Origin: JACRGC01 sp035288785
GTDB taxonomy: Archaea > Micrarchaeota > Micrarchaeia > Norongarragalinales > SBBD01
Direction of reading: 5' to 3'
Assembly (NCBI GenBank): GCA_035288785.1
Contig: DATDZF010000039.1
Coordinates: 1 to 40,398 of the forward strand
Length of the DNA: 40,398 nucleotides
Part shown: positions 7,660-16,158 of the stretch, piece after piece
Layout: every line of letters starts with the position of its first letter
How positions within the stretch are numbered: the stretch's first letter is position 1
The notes under the pieces: model-generated
Seen by the model: only the letters and a program-made list of their open reading frames with translations
What the model was told of the DNA's origin: nothing
Database searches by the model: none
Program-made: the position numbers and the translations under genes

Positions 7660-8298
7660 TTGAACCTGAAATATTCGCTTATTTTCCTGGCTACCCTTGG
7701 CTTGCTCATGCTGGCGCTATTTATCTTCTACAGGCCGGGCCCGCCCCCCTACACCCCTATTGAACCTCGACGATTCCATACCGATCTTTACCTTTTGCCA
7801 TTTGTATTTTTTGATAATTTAGACAACAGCAACCTCGACAAATACCGGGCAATAAATGCCTCCCTGGAATTCTCGAACGATTCCCTATTTCTGGGAGCGG
7901 ACCAAAAACGGGGGCTTCTCCTTACCCGCACGAGTTTTTCCAATGCGTCCTACCAGGCGGAAATAGCCCTTGCTCCGGATTCCAATAAGGGCGCAGGAAT
8001 AGTTTTCCTATCGGATCCGAATGATACGGATAGGGATTACGAGCTGATATTGAGAAATGGGAAATTGATACTGCTTAAGGACCGGGCTGAAATTAAGCAA
8101 TGGGAGATCTTGGCCAATTTGACCAGATATGCATATTTAAAGGTAAAATTTGAGGGCGGCGGTTATTCGTTTTGGCTCGATGGCTATAAAATCGGCAATC
8201 TTGATGAAGCCGCATATTTTGCAGGCGTCGCAGGGCTTGTCAATTACGACCAGAGGCCTGCCGAATTCGCCTTCTTTGCTGTGAACCGGGAAAACTAG
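7660..8298 (+). CDS. Membrane-anchored LamG-like (concanavalin-fold) protein
   Basis: About 212 residues from the TTG at 7660. This start is preferred to the GTG at 7651 because GGTGA lies just before the TTG and the frame then begins with a membrane helix (NLKYSLIFLATLGLLMLALFIFY). The rest is a jelly-roll domain: FFDNLDNSNLDKY opens it and YSFWLDGYKIGNL resembles the LamG strands of the proteins at the start of this window. It follows the amidotransferase-fold gene almost directly, so both are likely outward-facing partners. The ligand is unknown. Its stop codon overlaps a small convergent gene. Confidence 0.65.
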   Translation: MNLKYSLIFLATLGLLMLALFIFYRPGPPPYTPIEPRRFHTDLYLLPFVFFDNLDNSNLDKYRAINASLEFSNDSLFLGADQKRGLLLTRTSFSNASYQAEIALAPDSNKGAGIVFLSDPNDTDRDYELILRNGKLILLKDRAEIKQWEILANLTRYAYLKVKFEGGGYSFWLDGYKIGNLDEAAYFAGVAGLVNYDQRPAEFAFFAVNREN

Positions 8299-8405
8299 AT
8301 CTTCACCATTCCCGCTTCCTCCAAAATCTTGAAGAGCACGAACACCACAAGCATAACCACTACTACCGAAAGGGCGTCCGAATCCAGGGCTAGCAAAAAA
8401 ACCAT
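8295..8405 (-). CDS. 36-aa single-span membrane peptide
   Basis: The minus-strand frame of 36 codons reads MVFLLALDSDALSVVVVMLV at its start and ends in a charged tail (KILEEAGMVKI). It is a single hydrophobic helix with a short cytoplasmic tail. A GGAAGGTT ribosome site lies 3 nt before the ATG, and an A/T-rich box (AAATTAAATATAC) lies about 25 nt before it. Its last four bases overlap the stop of the convergent LamG-like gene. The start signals make a real small gene likely. The function is unknown. Confidence 0.5.
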   Translation of the reverse strand: MVFLLALDSDALSVVVVMLVVFVLFKILEEAGMVKI

Positions 8406-8423
8406 GATAACCTTCCGCACCCC

Positions 8424-8436
8424 AAATTAAATATAC
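8424..8436. promoter_or_regulatory. A/T-rich promoter box between the 36-aa gene and GAPDH
   Basis: AAATTAAATATAC is near-symmetric. Read on the minus strand it sits 25 nt before the start of the 36-aa gene. The separate T-rich box at 8453-8462 (TTTTTTTAAC) is better placed for the plus-strand GAPDH gene. Confidence 0.4.
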
Positions 8437-8495
8437 TATCCATTTCCACACCTTTTTTTAACGTATGGAGGCTAATAGACGCGGGTGTTGCTGAA

Positions 8496-9515
8496 ATGAA
8501 AAACCTTGCAATCAATGGATTTGGCAGGATCGGCCGGCTGTTCCTTAGGGCTGCATTAAAGGATAATGCGTTCACAAACCAATTCGACATCGTTGCAATC
8601 AACGACCTTACGGACGCAAAAACCCTTGCACATCTGCTCAAGTATGATTCCGTGCACGGCAAATATGCCTCCGAAATAGCAGCGAAGGAAAAAAGCATAA
8701 CTGTAAATGGAAATGAGATTCAGATCCTTTCGGAAAAAACCATCCAGGGATTGAAATGGAAGGAAATGGGCGTGGACTTCGTGCTCGAAAGCACCGGCCT
8801 TTACACTGATAGGGAGCAGGCGCTTTACCACCTCCAGCAAGGCGCGAAAAAAGTGCTGATCTCTGCGCCCGCAAAGAATCCAGACGTCACTTTGGTGCCT
8901 GGCGTTAACATGCAAAACTACGACCGCAACACCCATAACATCATATCCATGGCATCCTGCACCACAAATTGCCTTGCCCCGGTAGCAAAAGTGCTTGAAG
9001 ACAACTTCAAGATAAAAAGCGGCTATATGGTGACTATTCATGCATACACCAATGACCAGAAAATCCTGGACCTTCCCCACAAGGATTTGAGGCGCGCAAG
9101 GGCAGCTGCGCTCTCCACAATTCCAACTTCCACCGGCGCTGCAAAGGCAATTGGGGAAGTGCTTCCTTCCCTCAAAGGAAAGCTCGATGGCATTGCGCTT
9201 CGCGTCCCAGTCCCGGATGGCTCCATCAACGACCTGACGGTTCAGGTTGAGAAGGAAACCTCCGTTGAGGAGGTGAATGCGATGCTCAAGGACGCCGCCA
9301 ACAATGAGATGAAGGGCATTTTGGAATATTCCACCGAACCGCTCGTTTCAAGCGACATCATCGGCAACCCCGCATCCTCGATTGTCGATTCCCTGCTTAC
9401 CAATGTGATCAAAAAGCCAAATAGCATCAAGGGCGACATGCTAAAAGTGCTCGCCTGGTATGACAATGAGTGGGGCTATAGCAACCGGCTAGTTGACATG
9501 ATGAAATTACTTTGA
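8496..9515 (+). CDS. gap: Phosphorylating glyceraldehyde-3-phosphate dehydrogenase, bacterial/eukaryal type
   Basis: 339 residues. It oxidises glyceraldehyde-3-phosphate to 1,3-bisphosphoglycerate with NAD(P) in glycolysis/gluconeogenesis. The Rossmann motif INGFGRIGR opens the protein. The catalytic Cys155 lies in SMASCTTNCLAP, the base His182 in IHAYTNDQ, and the substrate loop in RARAAALSTIPTSTGAA. The signature WYDNEWGYSNR closes the catalytic domain. These are class I (GapA-type) features and differ from the archaeal type II enzyme, so lateral origin is likely. The segment INDLTD after the second strand has no strongly NAD-specific acidic residue in the usual place, so either cofactor is possible. 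The 3' end overlaps the convergent next gene by 9 bp. Confidence 0.95.
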   Translation: MKNLAINGFGRIGRLFLRAALKDNAFTNQFDIVAINDLTDAKTLAHLLKYDSVHGKYASEIAAKEKSITVNGNEIQILSEKTIQGLKWKEMGVDFVLESTGLYTDREQALYHLQQGAKKVLISAPAKNPDVTLVPGVNMQNYDRNTHNIISMASCTTNCLAPVAKVLEDNFKIKSGYMVTIHAYTNDQKILDLPHKDLRRARAAALSTIPTSTGAAKAIGEVLPSLKGKLDGIALRVPVPDGSINDLTVQVEKETSVEEVNAMLKDAANNEMKGILEYSTEPLVSSDIIGNPASSIVDSLLTNVIKKPNSIKGDMLKVLAWYDNEWGYSNRLVDMMKLL

Positions 9516-10745
9516 CATCCGCCCGTATTCCATCTCATTGGTCGTGCAAATACTGGCCATTTCTGCAGCAGCGGATTTAGGGGAACTTTTCAAGCTTTCC
9601 GAGTTTGCTCCCACCCATCTGAACCAAACCAGGAAATCCCCGCATTTCAGGTAATGGGTCTCCTCAACCGATCCCTCGTAGGAGTGAATCGTTTTCAGGA
9701 TTGATTTCCCGTTCTTTTGATAATAGCTAAAGCTCTCCGCACCCGTCAAATACCCCCTGGTTTCTATTATCCTTTCCAAGGTCATGTTTCCATATGGATC
9801 GACGCATGTCTGCATGAAGACCAAGAAATATTCGTACGCAGCATTTGTGCCCTTTTTGGAAATGAACGGCTGCAATGCCTTGCAATATTGGTCGAAGCTG
9901 CTTACCTTATCCTGTTCCAGGGGGATCGCATCGGCAGCGTACCTCCTCGCAACATATTCCGCATCCCTTGCAACCAGATCCTCGGTCAAGGCAAAGTATT
10001 TTTCAGATGGAATTGTGGGGTAATAATAAGCCGGAGCGACCTTGCGCGTTTTCTCCCACCCAACGCAGGCATCAAGGATCTCCCCCCTCATTTTCCGGTA
10101 CTTGTCTATGTCCATCTGCCCATCCGATATGTAATACGAATGGACGTACAGGTCGCCGCAGGAAAATCCGAAAGTCTCAAAATATGCGGAACCACTAGTG
10201 GCAGAAAAAGTCACTTTCTTCCCTTTTTCCTCCAGGACCATCTTATTGGTTCCGGTATACCTTTCCCATAACGACATTACCTCGTTATCGCTTGCAAATG
10301 CAAGGGAGTAGCCGCAGGATATGGCCTCTATATTCATGCTCGTTGCCGTCCCTGTTCCTCTCGCTGAAAAAACGATATCCCTTGTGCAGCCCTCTATAGC
10401 CCCATATTTTCCAGAGTCCGCAATGCCCGTCCATCCTGCCAGATTTGAACGGGCGATCTCCCTTGCCCCTATTGCAAATTCTGCAATTGTTAGCGAATAG
10501 GCAAGCGGAGGCTTTCCTGCGGAAGGGGCAATCGAAGGCTTAATTATTATGGCTTTAGCGGTGGGTGTTCCTATCTTTGCAGTTGGAACCGAGGGGCTTG
10601 CGCTCATTATTTTAGCCGAAGGAGCGATGCTTTGCCCAGGAGGGGCATCGTTTACCATCTCGGAAAATGAAAAAATTATCAGAAAAAGGCCCAAAACTGC
10701 AATGCCCCCTATGATCAGGCCCGTTGCAATGCCCCGTAGGCTCAT
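9507..10745 (-). CDS. Exported membrane-anchored protein of unknown function
   Basis: 412 residues. An N-terminal membrane helix (about 8-29) is followed by a Ser/Pro/Ala/Thr/Lys-rich linker (about 35-80), as expected for an anchored extracytoplasmic protein. The remaining ~330 residues contain several well-spaced cysteines (for example GCTRD, ISCGY, FSCGDL, DACVGW, DQYC, QTCVDPY, LKCGDF, SICTT) that could pair as disulfides, and many aromatic residues. No known domain was recognised. It is the last gene of a minus-strand group with two small membrane proteins upstream (gaps of 12 and 4 bp), so the three probably form an operon. Confidence 0.6.
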   Translation of the reverse strand: MSLRGIATGLIIGGIAVLGLFLIIFSFSEMVNDAPPGQSIAPSAKIMSASPSVPTAKIGTPTAKAIIIKPSIAPSAGKPPLAYSLTIAEFAIGAREIARSNLAGWTGIADSGKYGAIEGCTRDIVFSARGTGTATSMNIEAISCGYSLAFASDNEVMSLWERYTGTNKMVLEEKGKKVTFSATSGSAYFETFGFSCGDLYVHSYYISDGQMDIDKYRKMRGEILDACVGWEKTRKVAPAYYYPTIPSEKYFALTEDLVARDAEYVARRYAADAIPLEQDKVSSFDQYCKALQPFISKKGTNAAYEYFLVFMQTCVDPYGNMTLERIIETRGYLTGAESFSYYQKNGKSILKTIHSYEGSVEETHYLKCGDFLVWFRWVGANSESLKSSPKSAAAEMASICTTNEMEYGRMSK

Positions 10746-10757
10746 GAGGTATCTACC

Positions 10758-11000
10758 CTAACCTGGCGGCAGCGGCGGCGGTTCGTCACCTCCAGGCGCG
10801 TACGTGGAGGTTGGGATGAAAGTGGCAGTTGGCCTTTGCGTTGGCATTTGGGTTGGAATGACCGTCGGCCGCTCTGGAATTGGCGTTGGTTTTGGCTTCT
10901 CCTTGGCACTCTCGTAAAACGAGTAGATTATGAGCCCTACGCCAACTACTGCCATCACTATGAACACGAATACGCCCATGGTATCTGATTGGCCCTTCAT
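10758..11000 (-). CDS. Small pilin-like membrane protein with Pro/Thr-rich tail
   Basis: 80 residues. It starts MKGQSDTMGVFVFIVMAVVG, which resembles a class III signal: a short basic start, Gly-Gln, then a long hydrophobic helix, though the usual Glu-Tyr is absent. The second half is a Pro/Thr-rich tail (PTPIPERPTVIPTQMPTQRP) ending in a Pro/Gly-rich segment. It could be a minor pilin-like or stalk protein of the cell surface. It lies 4 bp after the two-helix membrane protein and 12 bp before the large exported protein. Confidence 0.6.
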   Translation of the reverse strand: MKGQSDTMGVFVFIVMAVVGVGLIIYSFYESAKEKPKPTPIPERPTVIPTQMPTQRPTATFIPTSTYAPGGDEPPPLPPG

Positions 11001-11004
11001 ATCA

Positions 11005-11259
11005 TCACAGGAACAAAAGCAGGATCAGGAATATTGCGAAAAAGGCGATTGCGATCTCCACAAACAGGTAGGATGCAAGCGCCAGCACAAGCGGGATGGA
11101 GTACGCCAGCTGCAGCAGGGACGGGTCGCCCTTGATGGCAGCATGCTCGCCCGCGACGACGCCAATTGCGAACACCAGGAAAATAAATGCAGTGAACTTC
11201 CTAATGCTGGTACTGATGTCCTTGAGGAGGTTCTCAACGGTCCTCTCGATGAAGCCCAT
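11005..11259 (-). CDS. Small two-helix membrane protein
   Basis: 84 residues with an amphipathic N-terminal segment (about 1-20) and two to three hydrophobic stretches (about 22-38 and 50-84, the second very long). No family was recognised. An A/T-rich stretch (sense 11261-11290) directly precedes the ATG, so a leaderless transcript covering this gene and the next two on the minus strand is likely. The operon context suggests a role in an envelope assembly. Confidence 0.55.
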   Translation of the reverse strand: MGFIERTVENLLKDISTSIRKFTAFIFLVFAIGVVAGEHAAIKGDPSLLQLAYSIPLVLALASYLFVEIAIAFFAIFLILLLFL

Positions 11260-11324
11260 GTTTAAAGCTTATTTTTAGTGATTTTTTAACCCTTCCGTTT
11301 GCCATTTGTGGAGATGGGCCTCCC

Positions 11325-11792
11325 TCACGCCTGTTTCCCGGGCTTTAATTCTTTTTTAAGAAGCAGCACCTCCTGCCCCCAGATCTGGCGTGCGAGCTTT
11401 CCCTTCAATTTGAAGCCGAACTTCCCATACATTCCAAGCGCGACCGAATTATTCGATGCCACGAGCAGGTAAACGATCTCCTTCCGTTTCTTTTTTGCAA
11501 ACAAAAGCGCCGCCTCCACCAATTTCCTCCCAATTCCTTTCCCCTGCATCTCCGGAATTACGGCGAGGCCCATTATTTTGATGCTATTCGCATTCTCCTT
11601 GAAATCGATGAACCCTGCCGTATACCCCTCCCTGAGCGCCACCAGGTAATGGATGTTGCGATTCCGAAGCCGCTTTGCAATCATCTCCATGTTAAAGCCG
11701 GTATACGGGAAAAATTTGCGCGTGAGCACGGTTATGGTGTAGAGCTCCTTGCGGCTGGCATCGCGTATCTCTAATTTATGGGGGCTACTCAT
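11325..11792 (-). CDS. GNAT family N-acetyltransferase (RimI-like)
   Basis: 155 residues. The acetyl-CoA-binding motif A is clear in LAVIPEMQGKGIGRKLVEAA (Gln-Gly-Lys-Gly-Ile-Gly), followed by motif B, where NNSVALGMYGKFGFKLKG has the Asn-X-X-Ala-X-X-X-Tyr pattern and the KFGF turn. This layout is typical of RimI-like enzymes that acetylate protein N termini or small amines. The acceptor cannot be told. It stands alone, upstream of the PLD-type gene's stop on the same strand (gap 38 bp). Confidence 0.85.
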   Translation of the reverse strand: MSSPHKLEIRDASRKELYTITVLTRKFFPYTGFNMEMIAKRLRNRNIHYLVALREGYTAGFIDFKENANSIKIMGLAVIPEMQGKGIGRKLVEAALLFAKKKRKEIVYLLVASNNSVALGMYGKFGFKLKGKLARQIWGQEVLLLKKELKPGKQA

Positions 11793-11830
11793 TCCGGTTT
11801 TCCCAAGTTGGAAGGGATCCTCGAAATATA

Positions 11831-12385
11831 TTACTTTACCTCGCCTCCATTAACCCAATCCTGCTCGAAAATCGCTTCCAATTCCAGGGCTACCCCCTCT
11901 GCTTCCACTAGCACCCCAATTTCGCGATTTCTTACCATTGCATTCCTGCTCCAGTTGAGGCTTCCTGTCAATACTTTCCTTCCGTCAATGATTGCCGTTT
12001 TCGCATGGGAGTAGTTGAATTTGGGCGAGCTCCACCTAATCTTGATCCCCCTGCTTTTTAGGAAATCCGCCGTATCCAGGTTCTGGTCGACCTTTGGGTC
12101 CAAAATCAGCCTCACTTCCACGCCCCTTTGCGCCGCATGCACCAGCGCCTCCTTCAAATCCGGGTATGAGAATTCAAAAAGAATAATGTGGATGCTGCTC
12201 CTTGCCGAATCTATGATGGAAACCATCTTATCCCCCGCCCCCGGGGAAATTATGCTCTCGGCGGAAACGCTGCATCCCGGTTGGGCAAACTGGGGATTTA
12301 GGTCGTATTTTGGTTGGGGCGCATTATAGCCTATTAGCAATCCGGCAAGCAGCATCAGGATGGAGGCGACAACGTGCGGTTTCAT
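11831..12385 (-). CDS. Exported phospholipase D-like (HKD) nuclease
   Basis: About 184 residues from the ATG at 12385, chosen over the ORF start at 12406 because GGGTGAT lies just upstream. An N-terminal hydrophobic helix (VVASILMLLAGLLIGY) indicates membrane export or anchoring. One HKD motif is present: His-X-Lys-X4-Asp in HAKTAIIDGRKVLTGSLNWS. Single-HKD proteins of this length act as dimers (Nuc-type endonucleases), cleaving nucleic acid non-specifically or acting on phospholipid. An extracytoplasmic nuclease for nucleotide uptake would suit a nucleotide-poor DPANN lifestyle, but that is inference. Confidence 0.82.
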   Translation of the reverse strand: MKPHVVASILMLLAGLLIGYNAPQPKYDLNPQFAQPGCSVSAESIISPGAGDKMVSIIDSARSSIHIILFEFSYPDLKEALVHAAQRGVEVRLILDPKVDQNLDTADFLKSRGIKIRWSSPKFNYSHAKTAIIDGRKVLTGSLNWSRNAMVRNREIGVLVEAEGVALELEAIFEQDWVNGGEVK

Positions 12386-12521
12386 GGGAATCACCCGCCT
12401 CCACAATAAGCATCTAGGGGCGCAGGTTTATCTGCATTCCCATGGGCGTATCAAGCCGCTCCTAGCCTTGCGGATGCCTAGCGGAAATTTGGGCCAGTTT
12501 GTCTGGATTGCCCTCCGCCTC

Positions 12522-12532
12522 TTTTTAATATT
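12522..12532 (+). promoter_or_regulatory. TATA box for a leaderless swivel-domain gene
   Basis: TTTTTAATATT is centred 26 nt before the ATG at 12553 with no ribosome site between, the arrangement expected for a leaderless archaeal transcript. The rest of the gap (12386-12521) shows nothing protein-like. Confidence 0.6.
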
Positions 12533-12552
12533 CCCGCGCCTTCCCATTCCCT

Positions 12553-14007
12553 ATGGCATACGGGAGCGCGACAACGGCCAACGGCTGGGGCTTCGTCTAC
12601 GGAGAGGCACATTCGATGCTCATGTGCCAGGCATGGTTCGAGTGCTTCAAGGGATATCCGCGCCTTCCCGAGCATGTTGCCGAATTCCTATTCGATGTAC
12701 GGAAGGGCTTTGCAACCGGCTATTGCACTGATGATCAGTTCCAAATGAGCCGCAAATCCGGCGAAGCGCTATTCCTGGAAAAGAACCGGAAAAAACTCAA
12801 CTCCGGCTTCCTTGGAACGATGGCGCAGTGGCGCCAATTCTACAATTATTTCAGGGGGATTAAGCTTGCCTCCCTTACCAACAAGCAACTTTTGCGCCTA
12901 CTTAAAAAATACTATTTTTTGCTCGTGAAGGCGAATGCGCACTTCAAGATTTCCGGCGGCCGAGTGTTCCCGCCATTGGATCGCAAGTTGAAGGCGGCAC
13001 TCGCATCGCATTATTCCGGAAATGAGCTAGAGGAAAAATACGCCCTCCTCCTTACCCCTACTTCGATAGACGTTTTGCAAAGGGAAGAGGCAGATTTCAT
13101 AGGATTGGCTGATATGCGGGAACCGACTGATGCTGCTCTGCTTGCCCACGCTGAGAAATATGCGCTCCATTTCTATAACACCTACGACCGGAAGGCGGCG
13201 ATCTCCTTCCTTCGGAAAAGGCTTATCGAGGAGGAGGCCCTTGGCAGGGGCCGTTTCGAATATGTGGAAAAATTAAGGGCCGAAAAGGCGCGGGTCCTGA
13301 AATTACAAAAGCAGGTCGAGCGATCTCTCAAAAGGGAAATCGTTTCAATCGCGCAATTCCTAAGGGTCCAGGGAAGCCTTAGGTTCGAGCTCAAGAACTA
13401 CTGGGCTGGCGCCGAATTCCGCTTCCTTGCCATGTTCGAGGAAATCTCAAGAAGGTCGGGGATTCCCCTTGTGGAGATGCTTGCAAGCTTCAAATTGGAA
13501 GATTATGGGGCCTATTTGGCAGATGGCAAAAAATTGCCCAAATTTGAAATCAAAAAGCGCAGGCATTACTATTCGTTCATCAAAATCGGAAAGATGGAGA
13601 AGTTCATTTCCGGAAAAAAGGCGCAAAAGGAGGTACGCAGGATCCTTGGAAAAGAATCAAAGCCCTCGCTTGAGCTTTTGGGCACGCCCGCAAATGCCGG
13701 CCATGTAGAGGGGAGGGTTAGGATTGTGAGCGCCTCTGGACTTGCGGAATTGGAGGAATCCCTCGCAAAATTCGAGGATGGCAATATTCTGGTAACCACC
13801 ATGACCCAGCCTAATATGGTTTTCCTCATGAAAAAGGCCGCCGCCATCGTGACGGACCAGGGCGGGATGACCTCGCATGCGGCAGTTGCCAGCAGGGAGT
13901 TTGGCCTTCCCTGCATTGTTGGCACCAATTTTGCAACAAAGCGCCTCAAGGACGGAGATTTAGTCGAGGTTGATGCGAATAAGGGCATCGTTCGCAAGAA
14001 GAAGTAG
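12553..14007 (+). CDS. Orphan PEP-utilising-enzyme swivel (phosphohistidine) domain protein, paralogue 1
   Basis: 484 residues. The C-terminal ~100 residues form the mobile phosphohistidine domain of PEP synthase/PPDK/rifampin phosphotransferase: GTPANAGHVEGRVRIV, then GNILVTTMTQPN, then the catalytic loop GGMTSHAAVASREFGLPCIVG with His442. The remaining ~380 residues are mainly helical, with a coiled stretch near 230-280, and contain no ATP-grasp nucleotide-binding domain and no PEP-binding barrel. The middle part resembles the helical domain between catalytic domains of rifampin phosphotransferase. The partner that phosphorylates His442 is not in this window. Two more proteins of the same build lie at 16724-17839 and 35880-37274. 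Confidence 0.75.
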   Translation: MAYGSATTANGWGFVYGEAHSMLMCQAWFECFKGYPRLPEHVAEFLFDVRKGFATGYCTDDQFQMSRKSGEALFLEKNRKKLNSGFLGTMAQWRQFYNYFRGIKLASLTNKQLLRLLKKYYFLLVKANAHFKISGGRVFPPLDRKLKAALASHYSGNELEEKYALLLTPTSIDVLQREEADFIGLADMREPTDAALLAHAEKYALHFYNTYDRKAAISFLRKRLIEEEALGRGRFEYVEKLRAEKARVLKLQKQVERSLKREIVSIAQFLRVQGSLRFELKNYWAGAEFRFLAMFEEISRRSGIPLVEMLASFKLEDYGAYLADGKKLPKFEIKKRRHYYSFIKIGKMEKFISGKKAQKEVRRILGKESKPSLELLGTPANAGHVEGRVRIVSASGLAELEESLAKFEDGNILVTTMTQPNMVFLMKKAAAIVTDQGGMTSHAAVASREFGLPCIVGTNFATKRLKDGDLVEVDANKGIVRKKK

Positions 14008-14014
14008 CGCTTGT

Positions 14015-14766
14015 TCATATTGGCGTTTTATTTGCCTTCCCCCCCCGGAAATGCCAACTGATTGCGAAAATTGCTGCCGTTGGGACCAGCACCATGAAAC
14101 CGTATGCCGCCTGGCTGAGCTGCCCCCTATGCTAAAATACAGGATGGATATTGCCGAACCTATTGCCAATAGGAAAAATACGCCCGTTGGCTTTTTCCGA
14201 AAGAGCATGTAGTACCCGAGGGTGGAGCCGATGATGCCGATGAGCATCAGTGAATCTCCTAGCGCCCTCGCCTTCACTGCAAGCTCCCCTTCGCTTCCGA
14301 GCATCCCCCACCTTGATAGCAGGTAATGCCAGTCGTGGTTCGCCTTTGTCATCGGGACATTGCTTAGGTACGCATAGCCCTGCGGATGGCTGGCGCTTTG
14401 CATGTATGCGGCGGTGTAATGCAGTTCGCTTCCGATGCACGCAACCAAGATGAGCGCTATTGCCGCATTTCGCCCATGCCTTGCGAAAATGAGCGCAACA
14501 AGCGCCGGCGCCGCATATTCCAATAAGGTGCCCCCGAGCACATGCAAATAGTTGGAGCTTCGCATGGCCAAAAAAAGGAAATGCCCGAACTCGTGCACGA
14601 GGACGGAAATCCACGCATACGGGTTGAAGAAGAATGCCTTGTTGACAACGAAGAAAAATATGTATGCGACCGGCAGCAGGAACACCGCATAAAGGACGGT
14701 GGTTTTAGCAAGCGCCATCCCCTCCTTCTTCCCCTCGTCCTCCTCGAACGCGTCGTCAAAAAGCAT
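14015..14766 (-). pseudogene. M50-like membrane metallopeptidase with an apparent frameshift near its 3' end
   Basis: The start at 14766 is supported by an A/T box (AAAATAAAAAGG, 14787-14798) 26 nt upstream. The protein is a multi-pass membrane protein with the zinc-peptidase motif His-Glu-X-X-His in LVHEFGHFLFL, as in site-2-protease-like M50 relatives. The uncorrected frame runs to 13960 with a polar, implausible tail and overlaps the convergent gene by 48 bp. Reading one base shifted after the run of five C (14123-14127) gives a hydrophobic helix (AAYGFMVLVPTAAIFAISWH) and a stop at 14015, just past the neighbour's end. A single missing base in that run is therefore likely, either in the assembly or in the genome. 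Confidence 0.7.
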
Positions 14767-14881
14767 TATAAACTGATAATTTCCGCAAAATAAAAAGGAT
14801 GGGTTTTTGGATGGTTTGCAATTGGGCAAATTGACTGGGCCAAGGTAAAATTGCCGTGTAAATTAGTCCTGAAAAAGCCAA

Positions 14882-15163
14882 TTATAATGCTTGGCCGTCA
14901 ATTGTGCAGAACTTCGAGCCGAGCGGATATTCCTTCCCGCATTTTTGGCATGCCAAATAGAGCTTTGTGCCATCATCCGGGCAGAATTTTATGCTTGGGC
15001 TTGCGATCTTCTTCTTGCATTTGGGGCATTGGATCGAAGGCGGCGCCTTGGGCTGGTTGATTGCGGAATTGACCGTCCTTGAGGCTCCTGTCACTATGCC
15101 GGATTCCGCCTTTGATTCCAATCCGCTTTGCACACGCTTGAGCGCGCTGTCCAATAATCCCAT
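14882..15163 (-). CDS. Double zinc-ribbon protein
   Basis: 93 residues from the ATG at 15163. A TTAAAAATATG box 29 nt upstream suggests a leaderless transcript. Two zinc ribbons are at the C terminus, with Cys pairs CPKC ... FCPDDG and CQKC ... FCTIDG spaced as in DZR/DUF7577-like proteins. The N-terminal half (about 1-45) is helical and polar. Such small zinc-ribbon proteins act as protein- or nucleic-acid-binding modules. No specific function can be given. Confidence 0.7.
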   Translation of the reverse strand: MGLLDSALKRVQSGLESKAESGIVTGASRTVNSAINQPKAPPSIQCPKCKKKIASPSIKFCPDDGTKLYLACQKCGKEYPLGSKFCTIDGQAL

Positions 15164-15291
15164 TGAATAATTGGAGTGCAACCTGTCTTAAAAATATGTG
15201 GGGTGCAGCAGCCGTGGGGTTGCCTATCATGGTGCATAGGATTTGTGCATTAACTATGCCTGCAAATCTCTTACTATTGCCGGCGATGCCT

Positions 15292-15840
15292 TTATGCCTT
15301 CTTAACCCTGAGAATAAGCCGCGGTTCAACGCCGATAATCCAGATTATGCGCCCAAGCGCCCCCTTTTTGGCGGTTTCCCTCGCGGCCAATTCAAATTCC
15401 AATTTTTTCTCCTCCCCCCTGCTTGTTACGGCCAAGGTTACAAAATAAGTGTTTTCCGGGTCAAGGTGGGCGACTTCTTCGCTTAGGATTTGCAGGCCAT
15501 CTCCAAAAGCTACAATCCCCCTCTCAGGAAGGCAAAAATCAATTCCGTATTCAATAGGCAATATTTGAATGCGGGCGGATGCGTGATCGGCAGATAGCAG
15601 CGTATATGCATATCTGCCGCAAGCAAAATTTGTTGCCTGGCCTTTCCCATCGCCTGCACTCAATGAAATGTTGGTTTCTTCATTTTCCCCAATTATCGTC
15701 AAATCCACCTGCGCTTCCTCTCCGCCCGATAGAAGGCGCTTTATGCGTATCTCCTTCACAGCAATTTTCAAATCGCCAATCTGCATTTGCCCGCCATGAG
15801 GGATTTCAACTTCCTTGGAGGTTTTGCTGCCTTTTTCCAT
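15292..15840 (-). CDS. Hypothetical beta-rich protein
   Basis: About 182 residues from the ATG at 15840, chosen because a GTATAAAAAT box lies 26 nt upstream (leaderless). The sequence is an alternation of short beta strands (MQIGDLKIAVKEIRIK, AQVDLTIIG, TYFVTLAVTS, KLEFELAARE), suggesting a beta-sandwich with a polar N terminus and a hydrophobic last strand (GRIIWIIGVEPRLILRV). No signal peptide, Cys cluster or known motif is evident. Unrecognised. Confidence 0.5.
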   Translation of the reverse strand: MEKGSKTSKEVEIPHGGQMQIGDLKIAVKEIRIKRLLSGGEEAQVDLTIIGENEETNISLSAGDGKGQATNFACGRYAYTLLSADHASARIQILPIEYGIDFCLPERGIVAFGDGLQILSEEVAHLDPENTYFVTLAVTSRGEEKKLEFELAARETAKKGALGRIIWIIGVEPRLILRVKKA

Positions 15841-15990
15841 GATCACAACTATGGGCCGGCAGTATAAAAATCATCCATGGATGGAAAGGTGCATTAGGAT
15901 CAGACGCGGATTTGCCAAAATCCATTTTTCCCCATATCCATCTATGTTGAAAAACCCCTCCCCCCAATAAGTACCCGTGGTGAAGTTTCC

Positions 15991-16146
15991 ATGGGAATGA
16001 GCAAGGCTGATTTGACAAGGAAGGATAGGAACATGGCAAGGACGCTTGCAGAACTTGAGGAGAAGGCAAAATCCGACCCCCTAGGGAAGGATAGGGTGCT
16101 GCACGAGAGGATTGCGGAACTCAAAAAGAAGCTCTCGCAGGGTTAA
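15991..16146 (+). CDS. 51-aa charged helical protein
   Basis: 51 codons starting MGMSKADLTRKDRNMARTL. The start has a GGTGA ribosome site 7 nt upstream (15979-15983). The product is rich in Lys, Arg, Glu and Leu, with a predicted pair of helices (LAELEEKAK and VLHERIAELKKKL), as in small nucleic-acid- or protein-binding factors. No family was recognised. It ends 12 bp before the stop of the convergent 132-residue gene. Confidence 0.55.
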   Translation: MGMSKADLTRKDRNMARTLAELEEKAKSDPLGKDRVLHERIAELKKKLSQG

Positions 16147-16158
16147 GGGAAAAATAGC

